Shown here piece after piece: positions 23,703 through 34,037 of a DNA stretch of 64,000 nucleotides. Below the pieces are notes generated by a model. It had not been told where the DNA came from. It saw only the letters and a list, made by a program, of their open reading frames with translations, and made no database searches. Source of the stretch: Sinonovacula constricta (Eukaryota; Mollusca; Bivalvia; Cardiida; Solecurtidae); NCBI GenBank assembly GCA_007844125.1, contig CM017563.1, positions 848,501 through 912,500 of the forward strand. Direction: 5' to 3'. The position numbers were made by a program, and so were the translations under genes. The stretch's first letter is position 1; the number at the start of each line of letters is the position of its first letter.

Positions 23703-24003
23703 CTTAGTTGTCTGTCTGACCGACGTTAGAAGGCCTGGCTTTGACGGGTGGTTGTGTGTTCGTCCAGCTAGGGTGAAAGGGCCACCTCTCTGCTTTACTG
23801 TAGCGAGACAAGCACTGTCGCGACCTGGTCGAACACTTCATTGCCAATGGATTGTTCAATTTGCAAGCTCCCGTTTCTTCACAAAAGAGTAGCACTCAGA
23901 AAACACCAGTTTGAACATCCGCCTTGTCGACCCTTCCTCTACGATTGTGCAAGTGATACTTGGCTCTTTTGGCACGTCGCCGACAGAGTCGTCAGCTAAG
24001 GAA
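23703..24003 (-). pseudogene. FLYWCH zinc-finger exon with two in-frame TGA codons
   Basis: The exon is framed by a strong acceptor (TTTGTTTTATTGCAG before 24003) and a donor (ACTAAG|GTAAGA, 23703/23702). It reads in one frame across 301 bp. The first part is DDSVGDVPKEPSITCTIVEE, then MFKLVFSECYSFVKKRELAN. The last part is CLATVKQRGGPFTLAGRTHN followed by H-P-S-K-P-G-L-L-T. Y-SFVKK, I-H-W-Q, C-L-A-T-V and H-N-H-P are the landmarks of FLYWCH zinc fingers, found in DNA-binding proteins and in transposase-related genes. Two TGA codons interrupt it, at 23856-23858 (between N and T of AN-TIHW) and at 23838-23840. The second sits exactly where the first zinc-binding Cys of W-x-C is expected. The intact frame on both sides suggests recent decay. 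No neighbouring exons were found. Confidence 0.7.
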
Positions 24004-24114
24004 CTGCAATAAAACAAAGCACACCATAAACAAATGAATATAATAGTATATATATAATTAAAAAATAAATAATTAAAATAGACGTAATATTACACAAATC
24101 GATTTCAACTCAGC

Positions 24115-24725
24115 CGTAACGGACTTGCTTTTCCATTTCTGGTCTGAATTTAATGACTGAGGAGTATGATTTTGTTGGTGTTTCTAATAGTTTCCTTGGT
24201 TCAGGATATGATATTCTGTTGATGGTTTTGATACGAACAATTTCTTTTTTTTTTCTTTTTTCCAAAGTTCACATGAGTTTGAAAAAGCTGGGTGATCTTT
24301 GCCACAATAAGCACATTTAGTTGTGGTGCAGTCGAATTCATTATGATCGTCTCCAGTAGGAGCACACTTGCCACAAACTTTTGTATTATTTTTTGCAATC
24401 GCTTTAGTGGTGTCCAAATCTTTGACATTTGAAAAAACGCATAGGGTTAGGGGTGCGAATTTCAACTTTAATAAGGCTGTAGAGAATTTTGATGTTCGAT
24501 GGTGGAGTGCGAGGATTGAATGTTAGTATTACTGTACTGGTTTCTATTTGAATTCCATTTCTTGTAGTTTTGTTTCGTTTTGCTGCTGTGACACCTTGAC
24601 TAGCAAGATTAGTAACTATTTCTTCTTCAAATACATCAGCAAGTACTGGATTTTTTATTACGCCTCTGTGACAGAGTAATGCTAAAGCTTACTTTATCGT
24701 CTTTGTTAATTCATGCTGAAATCAG
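24115..24725 (-). pseudogene. LINE ORF1 (gag-like, CCHC zinc knuckle) fragment
   Basis: Reading leftwards the fragment shows VIKNPVLADVFEEEIVTNLA, SQGVTAAKR, IETSTVILTFNPRTPPSNIK, then PNPMRFFKCQRFGHH. After a frameshift near 24420 come V-C-G-K-C-A-P-T-G-D-D-H, CTTTKCAYCGKDHPAFSNSC and then ELWKKEKKKK. This order (RRM-like region, then two to three CCHC/CCHC-like knuckles ending in HPAFS..C..W) is typical of ORF1 nucleic-acid-binding proteins of jockey/CR1-type LINEs. A stop and the frameshift make it non-functional. Further residues at 24180-24120 fit the usual C-terminal part. No ORF2 follows within the window. Confidence 0.8.
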
Positions 24726-24729
24726 ATAT

Positions 24730-25440
24730 TTTACATAGCAGATAGTAAGTGTATACGAAACACTATGTGAATAACATTGGCAGCAAATTTTTTCGTCGCT
24801 TGTTTGTTTGAAACACATTTTTATTCACATTTCATATTTGATAACTACAAATACTAGAGTAAAAAATGTATAGTTGTTGACCGGATTACCGGTGATACTC
24901 AAATACCGTATATTTCCAAGTTTACACATGGATACATTCTAATTGAGGAAAAACATACAAAACAGCGCCAAGTATCTGCCGTTGTATATGAATTTGAATA
25001 GTGTTGTAGTTGATAACATTGTTGTGTTCAAAAATAAATTTAGTTTACTGACAAGTGTAAAAACAGATTAGGTCACCGGCTAACTAGGATATAAGTATGA
25101 TACCATTAGCAGCGTTAATTTGAAAAGTCTAGTGATATATTGATATGTACAAAAAATCTGCTTATCAAGGTTAGTTGCTTGCTTAACTTAGGTAAAGCAA
25201 CGATATTAACTACAACATTTTTTTGAAAATTTTATGAAAGTTTACAAAGAGAGACAATCAACCAATATTTACAGTTGGCTGAACTTAAGATTTTCTTACA
25301 TCATTCCACTCTCTCTCAAATGATCGGAGTTTTTTTGTGTGTTTGTTTTTAATAAATCACAGCAACACAATTAAGATCAGGTATTATTAGTTGGTAACTT
25401 TCTTAAAAGAACGACCCCACACTACAGATTAGATATAAGA
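24730..25440. other. Stretch without recognised gene
   Basis: AT-rich sequence between the LINE relic and the 81-bp array. Nothing recognised. Confidence 0.4.
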
Positions 25441-25451
25441 TATATCCACTT

Positions 25452-27306
25452 GAGTTATTTACCTCAACCATTCCAATGATATTCAAACCATTGCTGTTAG
25501 GGGATGGACAGCCACAATGAGGTGAATAACATGAGTTGTTTACATCAACCAGTCAAATGATATTCAAACCATTGCTGTGAGGGGATGGACGACCACAATG
25601 AGGTGAATAACATGAGTTGTTTACATCAACCCGTCCAATGATAGTAAACCTTTGCTGTGAGGGGATGAACAGCTATAATGAGGTGAATAACATGAGTTGT
25701 TTACATCAACCAGTCCAATGATATTCAAACCATTGCTGTGAGGGAATGAACAGCTATATAGGGTTCATAACGTGAGTTGTTTCGTCAACCGATCCAATGA
25801 TATTGAAACCATTGCTGTGAGGGGATGGACAGCCACAATGAGGTGAATACCATGAGTTGTTTACATCAACCAGTCAAATGATATTCAAACCATTGCTGTG
25901 AGGGGATGGATAGCCACAATAAGGTGAATAACATGAGTTGTTTACATCAACCAGTCCAATGATATTCAAACCATTGCTGTGAGGGGATAGACAGCCACAA
26001 TGAGGTTAATAACATGAGTTGTTTACATCAACCAGTCCATTGATATTCAAACCATTGCTGTGAGGGGATGGACAGCCACATTGAGGTGAATAACATGAGT
26101 TGTTTACATCAACCAGTCCAATGATATTCAAACCATTGCTGTGAGGGGATGAACAGCCACAATGAGGTGAATAACATGAGTTGTTTACATCAACCAGTCC
26201 AATGATATTCAAACCTTTGCTGTGAGGGGATGGACAGCCACAATGAGGTGAATAACATGAGTTGTTTACATCAACCAGTCCAATGATATTCAAACCATTG
26301 CTGTGAGGGGATTAACAGCCACAATAAGCTAAATAACATGAGTTGTTTACATCAACCAGTCCAATGATAATCAAACCATTGCTATGATGGGATGGACAGC
26401 CACAATGAGGTGAATAACATGAGTTGTTTACATCAACCAGTCCAATGATATTCAAATCATTGCTGTGAGGGGATGGACGGCCATAACGAGGTGAATAACA
26501 TGAGTTGTTTACATCAACCAGTCCAATGATATTCAAACCTTTGCTGTGAGGGAATGAACAGCAATAATGAGGTGAATAACATCAGTTGTTTACATCAACA
26601 AGTCCAATGATATTCAAACCCTTGCTGTGAGGGGATGGACATCCACAATGAGGTGAATAACAAGAGTTGTTTACATCAACCAGTCCAATGATATTAAAAC
26701 CATTGCTGTGAGGGGATGGACAGCAACAATGAGGTGAATAACATGAGTTGTTTACATCAACCAGTCCAATGATATTCAAACCATTGCTGTGAGGGGATGG
26801 ACAGCCACCATGAGGTGAATAACATGAGTTGTTTACATCAACCAGTCCAATGATATTGAAACCATTGCTGTGAGGGGATGGACAGCCACAATGAGGTGAA
26901 TAGCATGAGTTATTTTCACCAACTAGTCCAATGATATTTAAACCATTGCTGTGATGGGATAGACAGCCACGATGAGGTGAATAACATGAGTTGTTTACAT
27001 CAACCAGTCCAATGATATTCAAACCCTTGCTGTGAGGGGATGGACAGCCACAATGAGGTGAATAACATCAGTTGTTTACATCAACCAGACCAATGATATT
27101 CAAACCCTTGCTGTGAGGGGATGGACAGCTACAATGAGGTGAATAACATGAGTTGTTTACATCAACCAGTCCAATGATATTGAAACCATTGCTGTGAGGG
27201 GATGAACAGCCACAATGAGGTGAATACCATGAGTTTTTTTACATCATCCAGTCCATTGATATTGAAACCATTGCTGTGATGGGATGGACAGCCACAATGA
27301 GGTGCA
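25452..27306 (-). repeat. 81-bp tandem array (27 codons per unit)
   Basis: About 23 copies of an 81-bp unit (GAGGTGAATAACATGAGTTG, TTTACATCAACCAGTCCAAT, GATATTCAAACCATTGCTGT, GAGGGGATGGACAGCCAC). Because 81 is divisible by three, the minus strand gives a 27-residue repeat beginning NIIGLVDVNNSCYSPHCG and ending PSPHSNGL. The frame stays open over long runs (26006-26293, 26312-26536, 26582-27022, all in one frame). It is broken by scattered stop changes and by single-base indels at the array edges. No start, splice context or flanking domain supports translation, so I call it a satellite. Confidence 0.9.
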
Positions 27307-27417
27307 TCTTCTGACGTCTTCCAGAGATCACTGAGGGATCAAATACAGTGGTGGTTTATTTGGAAACCATAAATCTAAGTAAGGAGATAATAAATGCTTT
27401 TATCCCACCATCTCTGT

Positions 27418-27474
27418 AAATATCGGTTGATATAACCCGTGTGATAAAGATGAGCTTTATCAACCGATATTCGC
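27418..27474. repeat. Short inverted repeat (14-bp arms)
   Basis: AATATCGGTTGATA and TATCAACCGATATT flank about 24 bases, giving a clean hairpin. It may be a terminal or sub-terminal part of a DNA transposon. Confidence 0.6.
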
Positions 27475-27609
27475 GCACCTGCTCTAAGCCGGACTACTAT
27501 TTTGACGAAACGATCAGGAGTGTTTACGAGAACGAAACTCATTTATCCCGTAATTATGCTTGTGGTCACCCCATAAATGTCCATAATATAAACATTAGTG
27601 AAATAGAGC

Positions 27610-27722
27610 AAAAGAGGCTATTAAAAATAAGAGGACGCGAGCGGTTTCGATCTCTGACCTGCAGGATTGAAAACTGAAGTAGCAGCGTCTTTACCGACTG
27701 AGCTAACCGGACAGTTCTTAGC
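27610..27722 (-). mobile_element. tRNA-derived SINE head, minus strand
   Basis: On the minus strand from about 27715, TCCGGTTAGCTCAGTCGGTA is an excellent pol III A box. A B-box-like GAGATCGAAACC lies about 50 bases downstream, followed by GCTCGCGTCCTC. The arms do not fold into a full tRNA, so a SINE head is more likely than a tRNA gene. Confidence 0.55.
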
Positions 27723-28001
27723 AACTATCGGAAGTTTTATTTAACAATGATATAGAAAATTTGAAGAAAAAAAAATCTATCAGAAAAATGAAACAACGTG
27801 TATTACAGGAACATGATTAAAATTGTTTAGCAATAGTAATAAAATTAATAAATGTACGAATTTGTAGTCTGCAAAAATAAAAACAACTCTCGAAATGTCA
27901 GATCATGCGAGTCCCCGTTGTTTTGATGTAATTTAGTGTGAATTTAAAGAATGTGATGAAGAATCGTGTAAAAGCCTAAATTCCTAAGCAGTGTTGAAGA
28001 A

Positions 28002-28370
28002 ATGAGCTTCGAGGATTTCGAGGCAAAATCTGGCTTTAATCCGAACATTTTTGATAATGAAATTGATCTTAAATCTGTGGTGACTGTCTCAGATAGCAAT
28101 CATCTGCCTAATCTTAGGGCAGACCCTGATGATCAAATGTCATTACATGATGAACATTCAAATGGTTTAGATAGAGCTCGATCTTTAGTCGAACCAAATA
28201 TAGCTGACTGCACAGATCTGGACAAATGTGCTAAAAAATCAGTTTCTAGACGTAAACATGAACACCAATCCACCACCTCCACTCCCAACATTTCTTCAAA
28301 TTTCGCAAGTCATCCTATCAAAAACAGAACTATCTTCGAAATTTTAAAGCGCTATATTCAATGTTCATAA
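28002..28370 (+). CDS. Hypothetical 122-residue frame, unrecognised
   Basis: An ATG-initiated frame rich in acidic and polar residues (MSFEDFEAKSGFNPNIFDNE, then a region with S, D, N, H, then KKSVSRRKHEHQSTTSTP). Composition is like an intrinsically disordered soluble protein and unlike the surrounding AT-rich chance frames. ATG context is G at +4 with GAAG before it. I see no known domain. It could be a first exon, an N-terminal ORF1 of a retroelement, or chance. It lies between two inverted copies of TTTTATCCCACCATC (near 27397 and 28801). Confidence 0.3.
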   Translation: MSFEDFEAKSGFNPNIFDNEIDLKSVVTVSDSNHLPNLRADPDDQMSLHDEHSNGLDRARSLVEPNIADCTDLDKCAKKSVSRRKHEHQSTTSTPNISSNFASHPIKNRTIFEILKRYIQCS

Positions 28371-28811
28371 TTTCAATGTCATCAACAATTAAAATCCATG
28401 AGCTACTGTTTGTTACAACCACAAACACACACACAAACCTCGAATGTAATTCGCGTTTCTTAAATGCCAAGTGCGTAGCAACTTTAATGCTACACGGCCT
28501 TGACAGTACACACTACATGTATGACTTTACACGAGGGTGTGATTTTTGTTGTTCTTTTCTTCCAACCATTATTTTCAGTTATCGTAATCAATAAAAGTAC
28601 AACCTTGTGTATAGCGCAAAGAAAGTAAAAGAAATAACATGTTTATTGTTTTATTTTTTATTGTAAAAAAGAACTATTTCTTATAGCCGAATTACTCTAT
28701 TGCTCGCGCATGAATTTCGTGTATTGCATTGGAATGTCAGATTTTGTAACGGAGGAGCAGTAGCGGTAAATTTAAATGTTTACCTTTGAGAAGCTGTTGA
28801 TGGTGGGATAA

Positions 28812-28957
28812 AAAGAATACCAGGTAAGTGTTGATATAGATAAATGTTATCATGCTCGGCCCAAAAATCAAAAAGCACTCGGCAAGCCTCGTGCTTTCTG
28901 ATTTTCTTAGCCTCGCATGATAACATTTATCTATATCAACACTAACCTGGTATTCTC
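28812..28957. mobile_element. Foldback/hairpin element of about 146 bp
   Basis: The left arm GAATACCAGGTAAGTGTTGA, TATAGATAAATGTTATCATG is mirrored by the right arm CATGATAACATTTATCTATA, TCAACACTAACCTGGTATTC. Inner segments (AAAAATCAAAAAGCAC and GTGCTTTCTGATTTTC) also pair, leaving a small loop near CTCGGCAAGCCTC. Nearly the whole element forms one long stem. A MITE/foldback origin is most likely; a miRNA-like precursor transcript is possible but not shown. Confidence 0.8.
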
Positions 28958-29017
28958 TATTTATACCATTTTTTAACAATATTTAGCCATATTTGTTCTC
29001 TTAAACCTAACGTAGTA

Positions 29018-29044
<27 letters not shown>
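29018..29044. repeat. Poly-T tract
   Basis: About 27 consecutive T residues. It could be the poly-A tail of a minus-strand retroelement, though no element body was recognised to its left. Confidence 0.8.
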
Positions 29045-29050
<6 letters not shown>

Positions 29051-29294
29051 AGATTATTGAATAAAAGGGAAGAAAAGTATTCAGCAAGTCAGGGGTTAAA
29101 ACCCAGGACAATATGCAATAAAAACAAATACAGACTGTGCTAGCACACTCTCTATCACCCAGCTACAATATCATAAGCTGAAGAAACAGAAAAAAACAAT
29201 TGAACATTTTATAAATATACTATTTATCTGCTCTGTTTTTATAATATTTAAATAAACAAACAAATATACACAATTGTATATTACTTTCTCTTAG

Positions 29295-29455
29295 CGGGAG
29301 GTCCAGGGGTAGGGTGACAGACTTATAACACATCTGACAACTCGGCCTATCACAGTGTGGCTTCAACTGCCAGTCAGGGAAGGTCTTCCTGCTGATCTGC
29401 AGTGTGTCGGTAGTTCTACCCAGACATTCGTCTAAGGTCTTCCGCGACCAAAATA
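29295..29455 (+). mobile_element. SINE copy, plus strand
   Basis: AGCGGGAGGTCCAGGGGTAG at the head and a body with GATCTGCAGTGTGTCGGTAG and TTCTACCCAGACATTCGTCT match, on the opposite strand, the bodies at 18575-18765 and 37325-37405. The B box is unclear in this copy. Confidence 0.5.
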
Positions 29456-29665
29456 GATGGACGTCGCTATAATGACCATATAATTATTTTGGCTATCATA
29501 TTGAATAGCCACTACCCTAACCACTGACCGGAATAAACAACTTCCTAATGCAGTTGTCAGGTTTTAATGCACAGATCCTTTTCATATTTGAGTTTAGTGA
29601 TACTGGAAACAAACTTTGACTTGTTTTTAACAATCAGTAATATGTTTATGTTCCTGGTATTTCAG

Positions 29666-29846
29666 TACTGTGTGGCTGGCTTTGAACGGATAGGGACCCA
29701 GTTGATGCTACTTAGATATGCGAGAGGATTTCTGTACCTGGCTAGAACAGGCAGTACTTGACATTCACAATGAAAGAATTGCAGGCACATCAGCTATTTT
29801 CACCAAGAAATTATTCAGGTGTACTGATTTATCAGATTTATCAGAT
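29666..29846 (+). CDS. Candidate exon of an unrecognised plus-strand gene
   Basis: The exon ends at a strong donor (TCAGAT|GTAAGC, 29846/29847) in phase 0 with the reading EQAVLDIHNERIAGTSAIFT, then KKLFRCTDLSDLSD. Upstream there are two acceptors. One is GGTATTTCAG at 29665, whose frame gives YCVAGFERIGTQLMLLRYAR. The other is GCTACTTAG at 29715, which enters the C-terminal frame directly. The two frames would join as one continuous peptide if a small indel lay near 29725 (RYAR / EDFCTWLEQ), so either the shorter exon is real or there is a frameshift. The downstream exons at 33452 and 33969 are also phase 0, so splicing is consistent. I do not recognise the protein. Confidence 0.4.
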
Positions 29847-30373
29847 GTAAGCTTTTCTCTCTATGTCAAACTGTTTTATTTAGTGTCAATGAATATCTGC
29901 TATTTGATAAAATGACCATATTTCTGCTAGTTTATTTGGATCATCATTCTTTTCTCGAAGCCAATACTTTTTGCCTTCTCGAATGTCCTTTTATTTCTAA
30001 GACAAATGCTGATTTAAGTTTGACAAGTACTTGTAGTTGTGTGTTATCTTAATAAGATAAAATACATATTTTGTTTATTTCAGATAATTCAGTTGTACGC
30101 TTAAGGCCAATATCCTATGTATTTAACGTTTTTTACGCATTTACTGATGTTAATTTAAAGGTCATGTACATTGAATCTACATTTTAGAGGTAATTATGTT
30201 TAACACAAGGCGAATCTGTCAAAATGTAAGTGGACCCTTGGAAAACATCCACATTCTGTTAAAATTAATTTAAAAATGTACAAATAACAGCTTAACAGAT
30301 ATGTGTTGCTATTTGTTGACTTTATACATACTTAAGAACTCCACACTTGTTCTTCTGTGTATCACTACACATT

Positions 30374-30690
30374 GCCGCAATAGCTCAGTTAGAAGATCGT
30401 CGATTTGCGGATCGGGAGGTCGCGGGTTCAAACCCCGGCCGGGTCAAACCAAAGACTTGGTTGGTAAGTAAAGTTGGTAGTAGTGGCATCCCTCCTAACG
30501 TTCGGGGCTAAAGGGACAGCATTACGCCTGACTCGTCGGTGTCAGTATATAGGACCGGCCGGGTTCAGTCCCCGGGCACCTCATAAGTGCCCCTGTGATA
30601 TAATGATAGAATTGTCGCTGCACAGTATCGGCAAAAATGCCGGAAAATCAAATCCAATCCCTCACTACAAATTGGAAAAAAAAAAGGATA
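30374..30690 (+). mobile_element. Complete tRNA-derived SINE with poly-A tail
   Basis: The head GCCGCAATAGCTCAGTTAGA (A box) and GGTCGCGGGTTCAAACCCCG (B box) form a recognisable tRNA-like module. A body follows, with CTGACTCGTCGGTGTCAGTA, a second GGGTTCAGTCCCCGGGC motif and CAGTATCGGCAAAAATGCCG. The element ends in GGAAAAAAAAAAGG. Architecture and length (about 310 bp) are those of a bivalve SINE. The frame at 30474-30743 is inside it and is not a gene. Confidence 0.8.
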
Positions 30691-30699
30691 AACAGACTG

Positions 30700-32855
30700 T
30701 TTACTGTTTAATTAAATGGATGTCAGCTAGGATACCCTTCTGAACATGCATTAAACTCCTTATCTTCTAGCATTGCGACCAGTGCCATTCATGAGTAGGT
30801 TTTCATTATAAAACATCATGTTAAAATGTGACATTCATTAGTAAAAGAGAACAATAACCAGACTGACCTGAAAAATACTAATGTGAATGTAGAAGAGTTT
30901 TAAAGTAAACCAAACATATTTATGAATAGATTTTCTTCACATAAATTTGTTTAAATAATATGACATTCTTTTGACTAAGTGGCACAATTGTTTTAAGTTT
31001 ATAAAACATTTACATTTTAGCCTGACAAGGCATGAAATTTATGCTGAGACCGTTAACAATGATAATAAAGTTTGCGCCTAGACTCTTAATTATTTTATGT
31101 AGCCTAGGTATGAGTAGTAAAAGTAAAATGCCATTTTCCTAATAACATCAACCACTGTCACTGAAATTTAACAAAATATAAATAATTAAGTAACAATTTT
31201 GAAATATTTTACAATTCGGCCAACGCTAAATAATATAAAAGGCATGTATACAAATAAAGTCTGCTGCAGTCATATGCTCAAATGTCCAGAAATTTTGAAA
31301 AAATATTGTTACGTGCACTAAATTGCGCCAATTGGTTTGGCAGCTCTTACTAAATTTATAAATACACTCACTAATCAGGAAATATAAATATATCTACCGT
31401 ATGTACAGTAAGTTAATATTCATTGACTGAAGTTTAGGCCATAAACCAGATCTTTAATCTTCTAATCTTTTAACATGCTCATTATTGTTTGATTATGAAT
31501 TGACCAATCGATTGGCATCTTGGCAAGCTATTTTCATTTTTTGCATACTTTAATTATTCCATATTCTATCTTTATAATGTTATTTTCATAAATAGATATA
31601 TATTAATACTGTTGTGTATATATTTATTCAAGAAATGTTTAATTCTAAAAACATCACATCCAACAGAGTGTAGTAGAAAGAAATGCGGCATTGGCATTTA
31701 AGTAAACTTTTGGCATGTTTTAAATATAAGATATGAAAAACAGTAAATGTACACACTTGATTTTTTTCTGAAGCCAAAGTAGGGATTTTCTCTTGCAAAG
31801 TGGGAGATTTGTTACATTTATGTAAACACAGAAGGAAGTTATTTGTTTCCAAGAAGGGAGATTTCTGAAAATGTGTAAAACACCCCACAATTTCAAATAA
31901 TTGTGAAACCTTAAAAGTGGGAGTCTCCCTCCATAAGTGGGATAGTTCACATGTATGTGAATACACAATAAAAAACTATTTGATTTAATTAAGACACATA
32001 TATATATATACATGATAGTTACAAATTCATGCCCAGGCTATTCATAGATAAATAATAAATAAAGTAGCATTAAGAGCGACATCTGTATGTCCGTACATCC
32101 CTTTATTTTCCAACCAAAACCTTTTAAAAGGCCTCAACAGATTCAAATCATATTTGGTTTATACGTATACCTGTATATATCTATATACTTTAGGTTTTGT
32201 ACTGTCCTATTAATATTTATTGAGTTATGTCCCTTTTATTCACGTCTTTAAAATCCTCCTATTAATTCAGATTTTGTTTTCCCAGCTCGTCTTGCAGAAA
32301 TATGTCAATCTTAAACTCAATGTTAAGCTCCCAGATATGTAACGTATACTACTTTTGTTACCTTTAGGTCTACTTACTATGCATTCCACACAGACAAGAG
32401 TGTCACAGTAATTATCAGGTTCAAGTTTTAGATTCAAATTTTATCTAACTTTAATCATTTTGTTAATCACTTCTAGTCTAATGCACTGTTTGTGACAACT
32501 CCTGTTTGTGGAGAACCGATGACAGTTGTGTATGTATGTGCTTCCTTGTATGTAAAATATTTGACGACTGTTTACTCTGAAAACATGACTATGTGTGATT
32601 AACCATTAAGATAACCTCAAAATCCTATACACACAAACATTTGGCACAGAACAACATACAATCACACGATGAACATCCACCCTGGTTTTACTTAACTGCT
32701 GGTGTGGAAAACTGCATCATTGGTCAGTTTGAAACAATAAGAGTTGGGACTTAGTTGCATCATCGGATATTTATAAGGTATTTAATGCTCTCTAAGGCTC
32801 ATAAGAATAATGCCTGTTGCAAAAAGTCAGTTAGATTTGGAAATCAGCTCATCGT
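30700..32855. other. Intronic or intergenic stretch without recognised gene
   Basis: AT-rich sequence probably inside an intron of the plus-strand gene (between the exons ending at 29846 and starting at 33452). The minus-strand frames at 31628-32013 overlap each other and contain no domain. Confidence 0.4.
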
Positions 32856-32861
32856 GGTTTT

Positions 32862-33065
32862 TAATTGCCTCCAGGAGGCCCCGGCTCGATCCCGGGCTGC
32901 GACGTACCGCAGTCGTTAACAATATTGGTCATATAGCTCCCTTGCTAACTCTCATGCAAATATAAGGGTAGTTCCATGACTGGTTGGCACGGTGTCAGGA
33001 TAATGTGACTGGGTGAGGTATCATGCCAGGTGTTCACGGCATGCTATACACAGTGAAGGCAACAC
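32862..33065 (+). mobile_element. SINE fragment (GGTGTCAGGATAATGTGACTG body)
   Basis: A truncated head with a B-box-like CCCGGCTCGATCCCGGGCTG is followed by CATGACTGGTTGGCACGGTG, TCAGGATAATGTGACTGGGT and CATGCCAGGTGTTCACGGCA. The body resembles SINE bodies I associate with bivalve genomes. The A box is missing. Confidence 0.6.
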
Positions 33066-33077
33066 TATGTCTGCTTC

Positions 33078-33345
33078 AAGCAGAGCGGAATAGGCCAGTG
33101 GTAGGATGCACGACTCCGGATCACGGGGTCCATGGTTCGAACCTTAGTCACTGCTAATTTCCTTGAGCAAAAAATTTACCTCGAATTGTTCCACTTCACC
33201 CAAGTGTATAAATGGGTACCAGCCAGGGTTATTCGTGTCAGTAATATGACTTCCTAGCACCATGTGTTGGCTGCCATTGTACGGGATTGACGAATATACC
33301 CAATGACCAGGGGGTAAACTGTAAAGTCGGCTGAACAGCAATAGC
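33078..33345 (+). mobile_element. tRNA-derived SINE with TTCCTTGAGCAA core
   Basis: The head GAATAGGCCAGTGGTAGGAT (A box) and CATGGTTCGAACC (B box) is followed by TTTCCTTGAGCAAAAAATTT, ACCTCGAATTGTTCCACTTC and ACCCAAGTGTATAAATGGGT. The TTCCTTGAGCAA...CACCCAAGTGTATAAATGGGTACC block is a conserved SINE core resembling the V-type domain found across metazoans. The family name is an inference. Confidence 0.7.
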
Positions 33346-33451
33346 TTGAAATTAGATTATAACTTGGTATTACCTATTACCATCTCCTGATAATGAAATA
33401 CTGTTGGTTGGTAAATAAACCCAATTTACAATCAATGCTTTTATTGTATAG

Positions 33452-33640
33452 GTGTTTGATAACACCAATCTGATTAACCCATCTGCTCAGAACAGCTTCA
33501 TTATGAGGTATCAACAATGTGGAGTGAGCACTGAGACGTTTAGACATCTTAATTTATTTTCTGGTACAGATGAACGCAGAAACTTTTCAGGAAAGGGGTC
33601 CAAAGCAAGAGAATCTTTCAATGCAACAAACGCACTAAAG
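33452..33640 (+). CDS. Penultimate exon of an unrecognised plus-strand gene
   Basis: A 189-bp exon lies between acceptor TTTATTGTATAG (33451) and donor CTAAAG|GTTTGT (33640/33641). It encodes 63 residues in phase 0 (VFDNTNLINPSAQNSFIMRY, QQCGVSTETFRHLNLFSG, TDERRNFSGKGSKARESFNA, TNALK). Polar, balanced composition without low complexity makes it look genuinely coding. It joins in frame to the exon at 33969 and to the donor at 29846. I do not recognise a domain; a conserved animal protein of unknown function is one possibility. Confidence 0.5.
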
Positions 33641-33968
33641 GTTTGTTGTATACAAAATATCTGTAAATGATAATTTCTCTTGGAAAACCATCCCTATATT
33701 AAATTGGTGGTTATAGCAAAGTATGCATGATGTTGATGTTGGATGATGATGTTTTTGTTGTTGATATTGATGAGGAAGTTGATAATCAACTTGAAACAAT
33801 GACTTAATGATTTTAAATTTTGTCATGTAAGACATGTAGATGGTTCTATTAGAAACATATAATACTATAGTATCATCCTAATATTTGTTTTGTATGTTGC
33901 AAACTCCATGCTGGAGAATTATATCTGTCATAATTATCGGATTATCAATGGTTGATGTTGTGTTGCAG

Positions 33969-34037
33969 AACTTCGGTTACTACCGGTTTGGTGAGTTCCA
34001 GGTGTCGAGCATCCATCTGTCACAACTTTGGCTCTGA
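33969..34037 (+). CDS. Terminal exon of the unrecognised plus-strand gene
   Basis: After acceptor TTGTGTTGCAG (33968) the phase-0 frame reads NFGYYRFGEFQVSSIHLSQL, then W-L and TGA (34035-34037). With the preceding exon this gives the C-terminus NALK-NFGYYRFGEF. The stop codon lies at the first unit of a 46-bp tandem repeat, which would form the proximal 3' UTR. Coding status depends on the joint reading with 33452-33640. Confidence 0.45.
   Translation, partial: NFGYYRFGEFQVSSIHLSQLWL

Noticed and set aside
23838..23858. TGA codons of the FLYWCH exon read as selenocysteine
   Set aside because: Two TGAs in 21 bases, one at a non-Cys position, no SECIS-like element sought or seen, and the family is not a selenoprotein family. 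Pseudogene is simpler.
25452..27306. CRISPR array or true repeat-protein gene
   Set aside because: Units are contiguous without spacers. No start, stop organisation, splice sites or flanking coding sequence supports a protein.
27645..27722. Functional tRNA gene (also 20525-20620, 30374-30450, 33078-33140, 56868-56945)
   Set aside because: A and B boxes are present but arms do not form a full cloverleaf, and SINE bodies follow. Treated as SINE heads.
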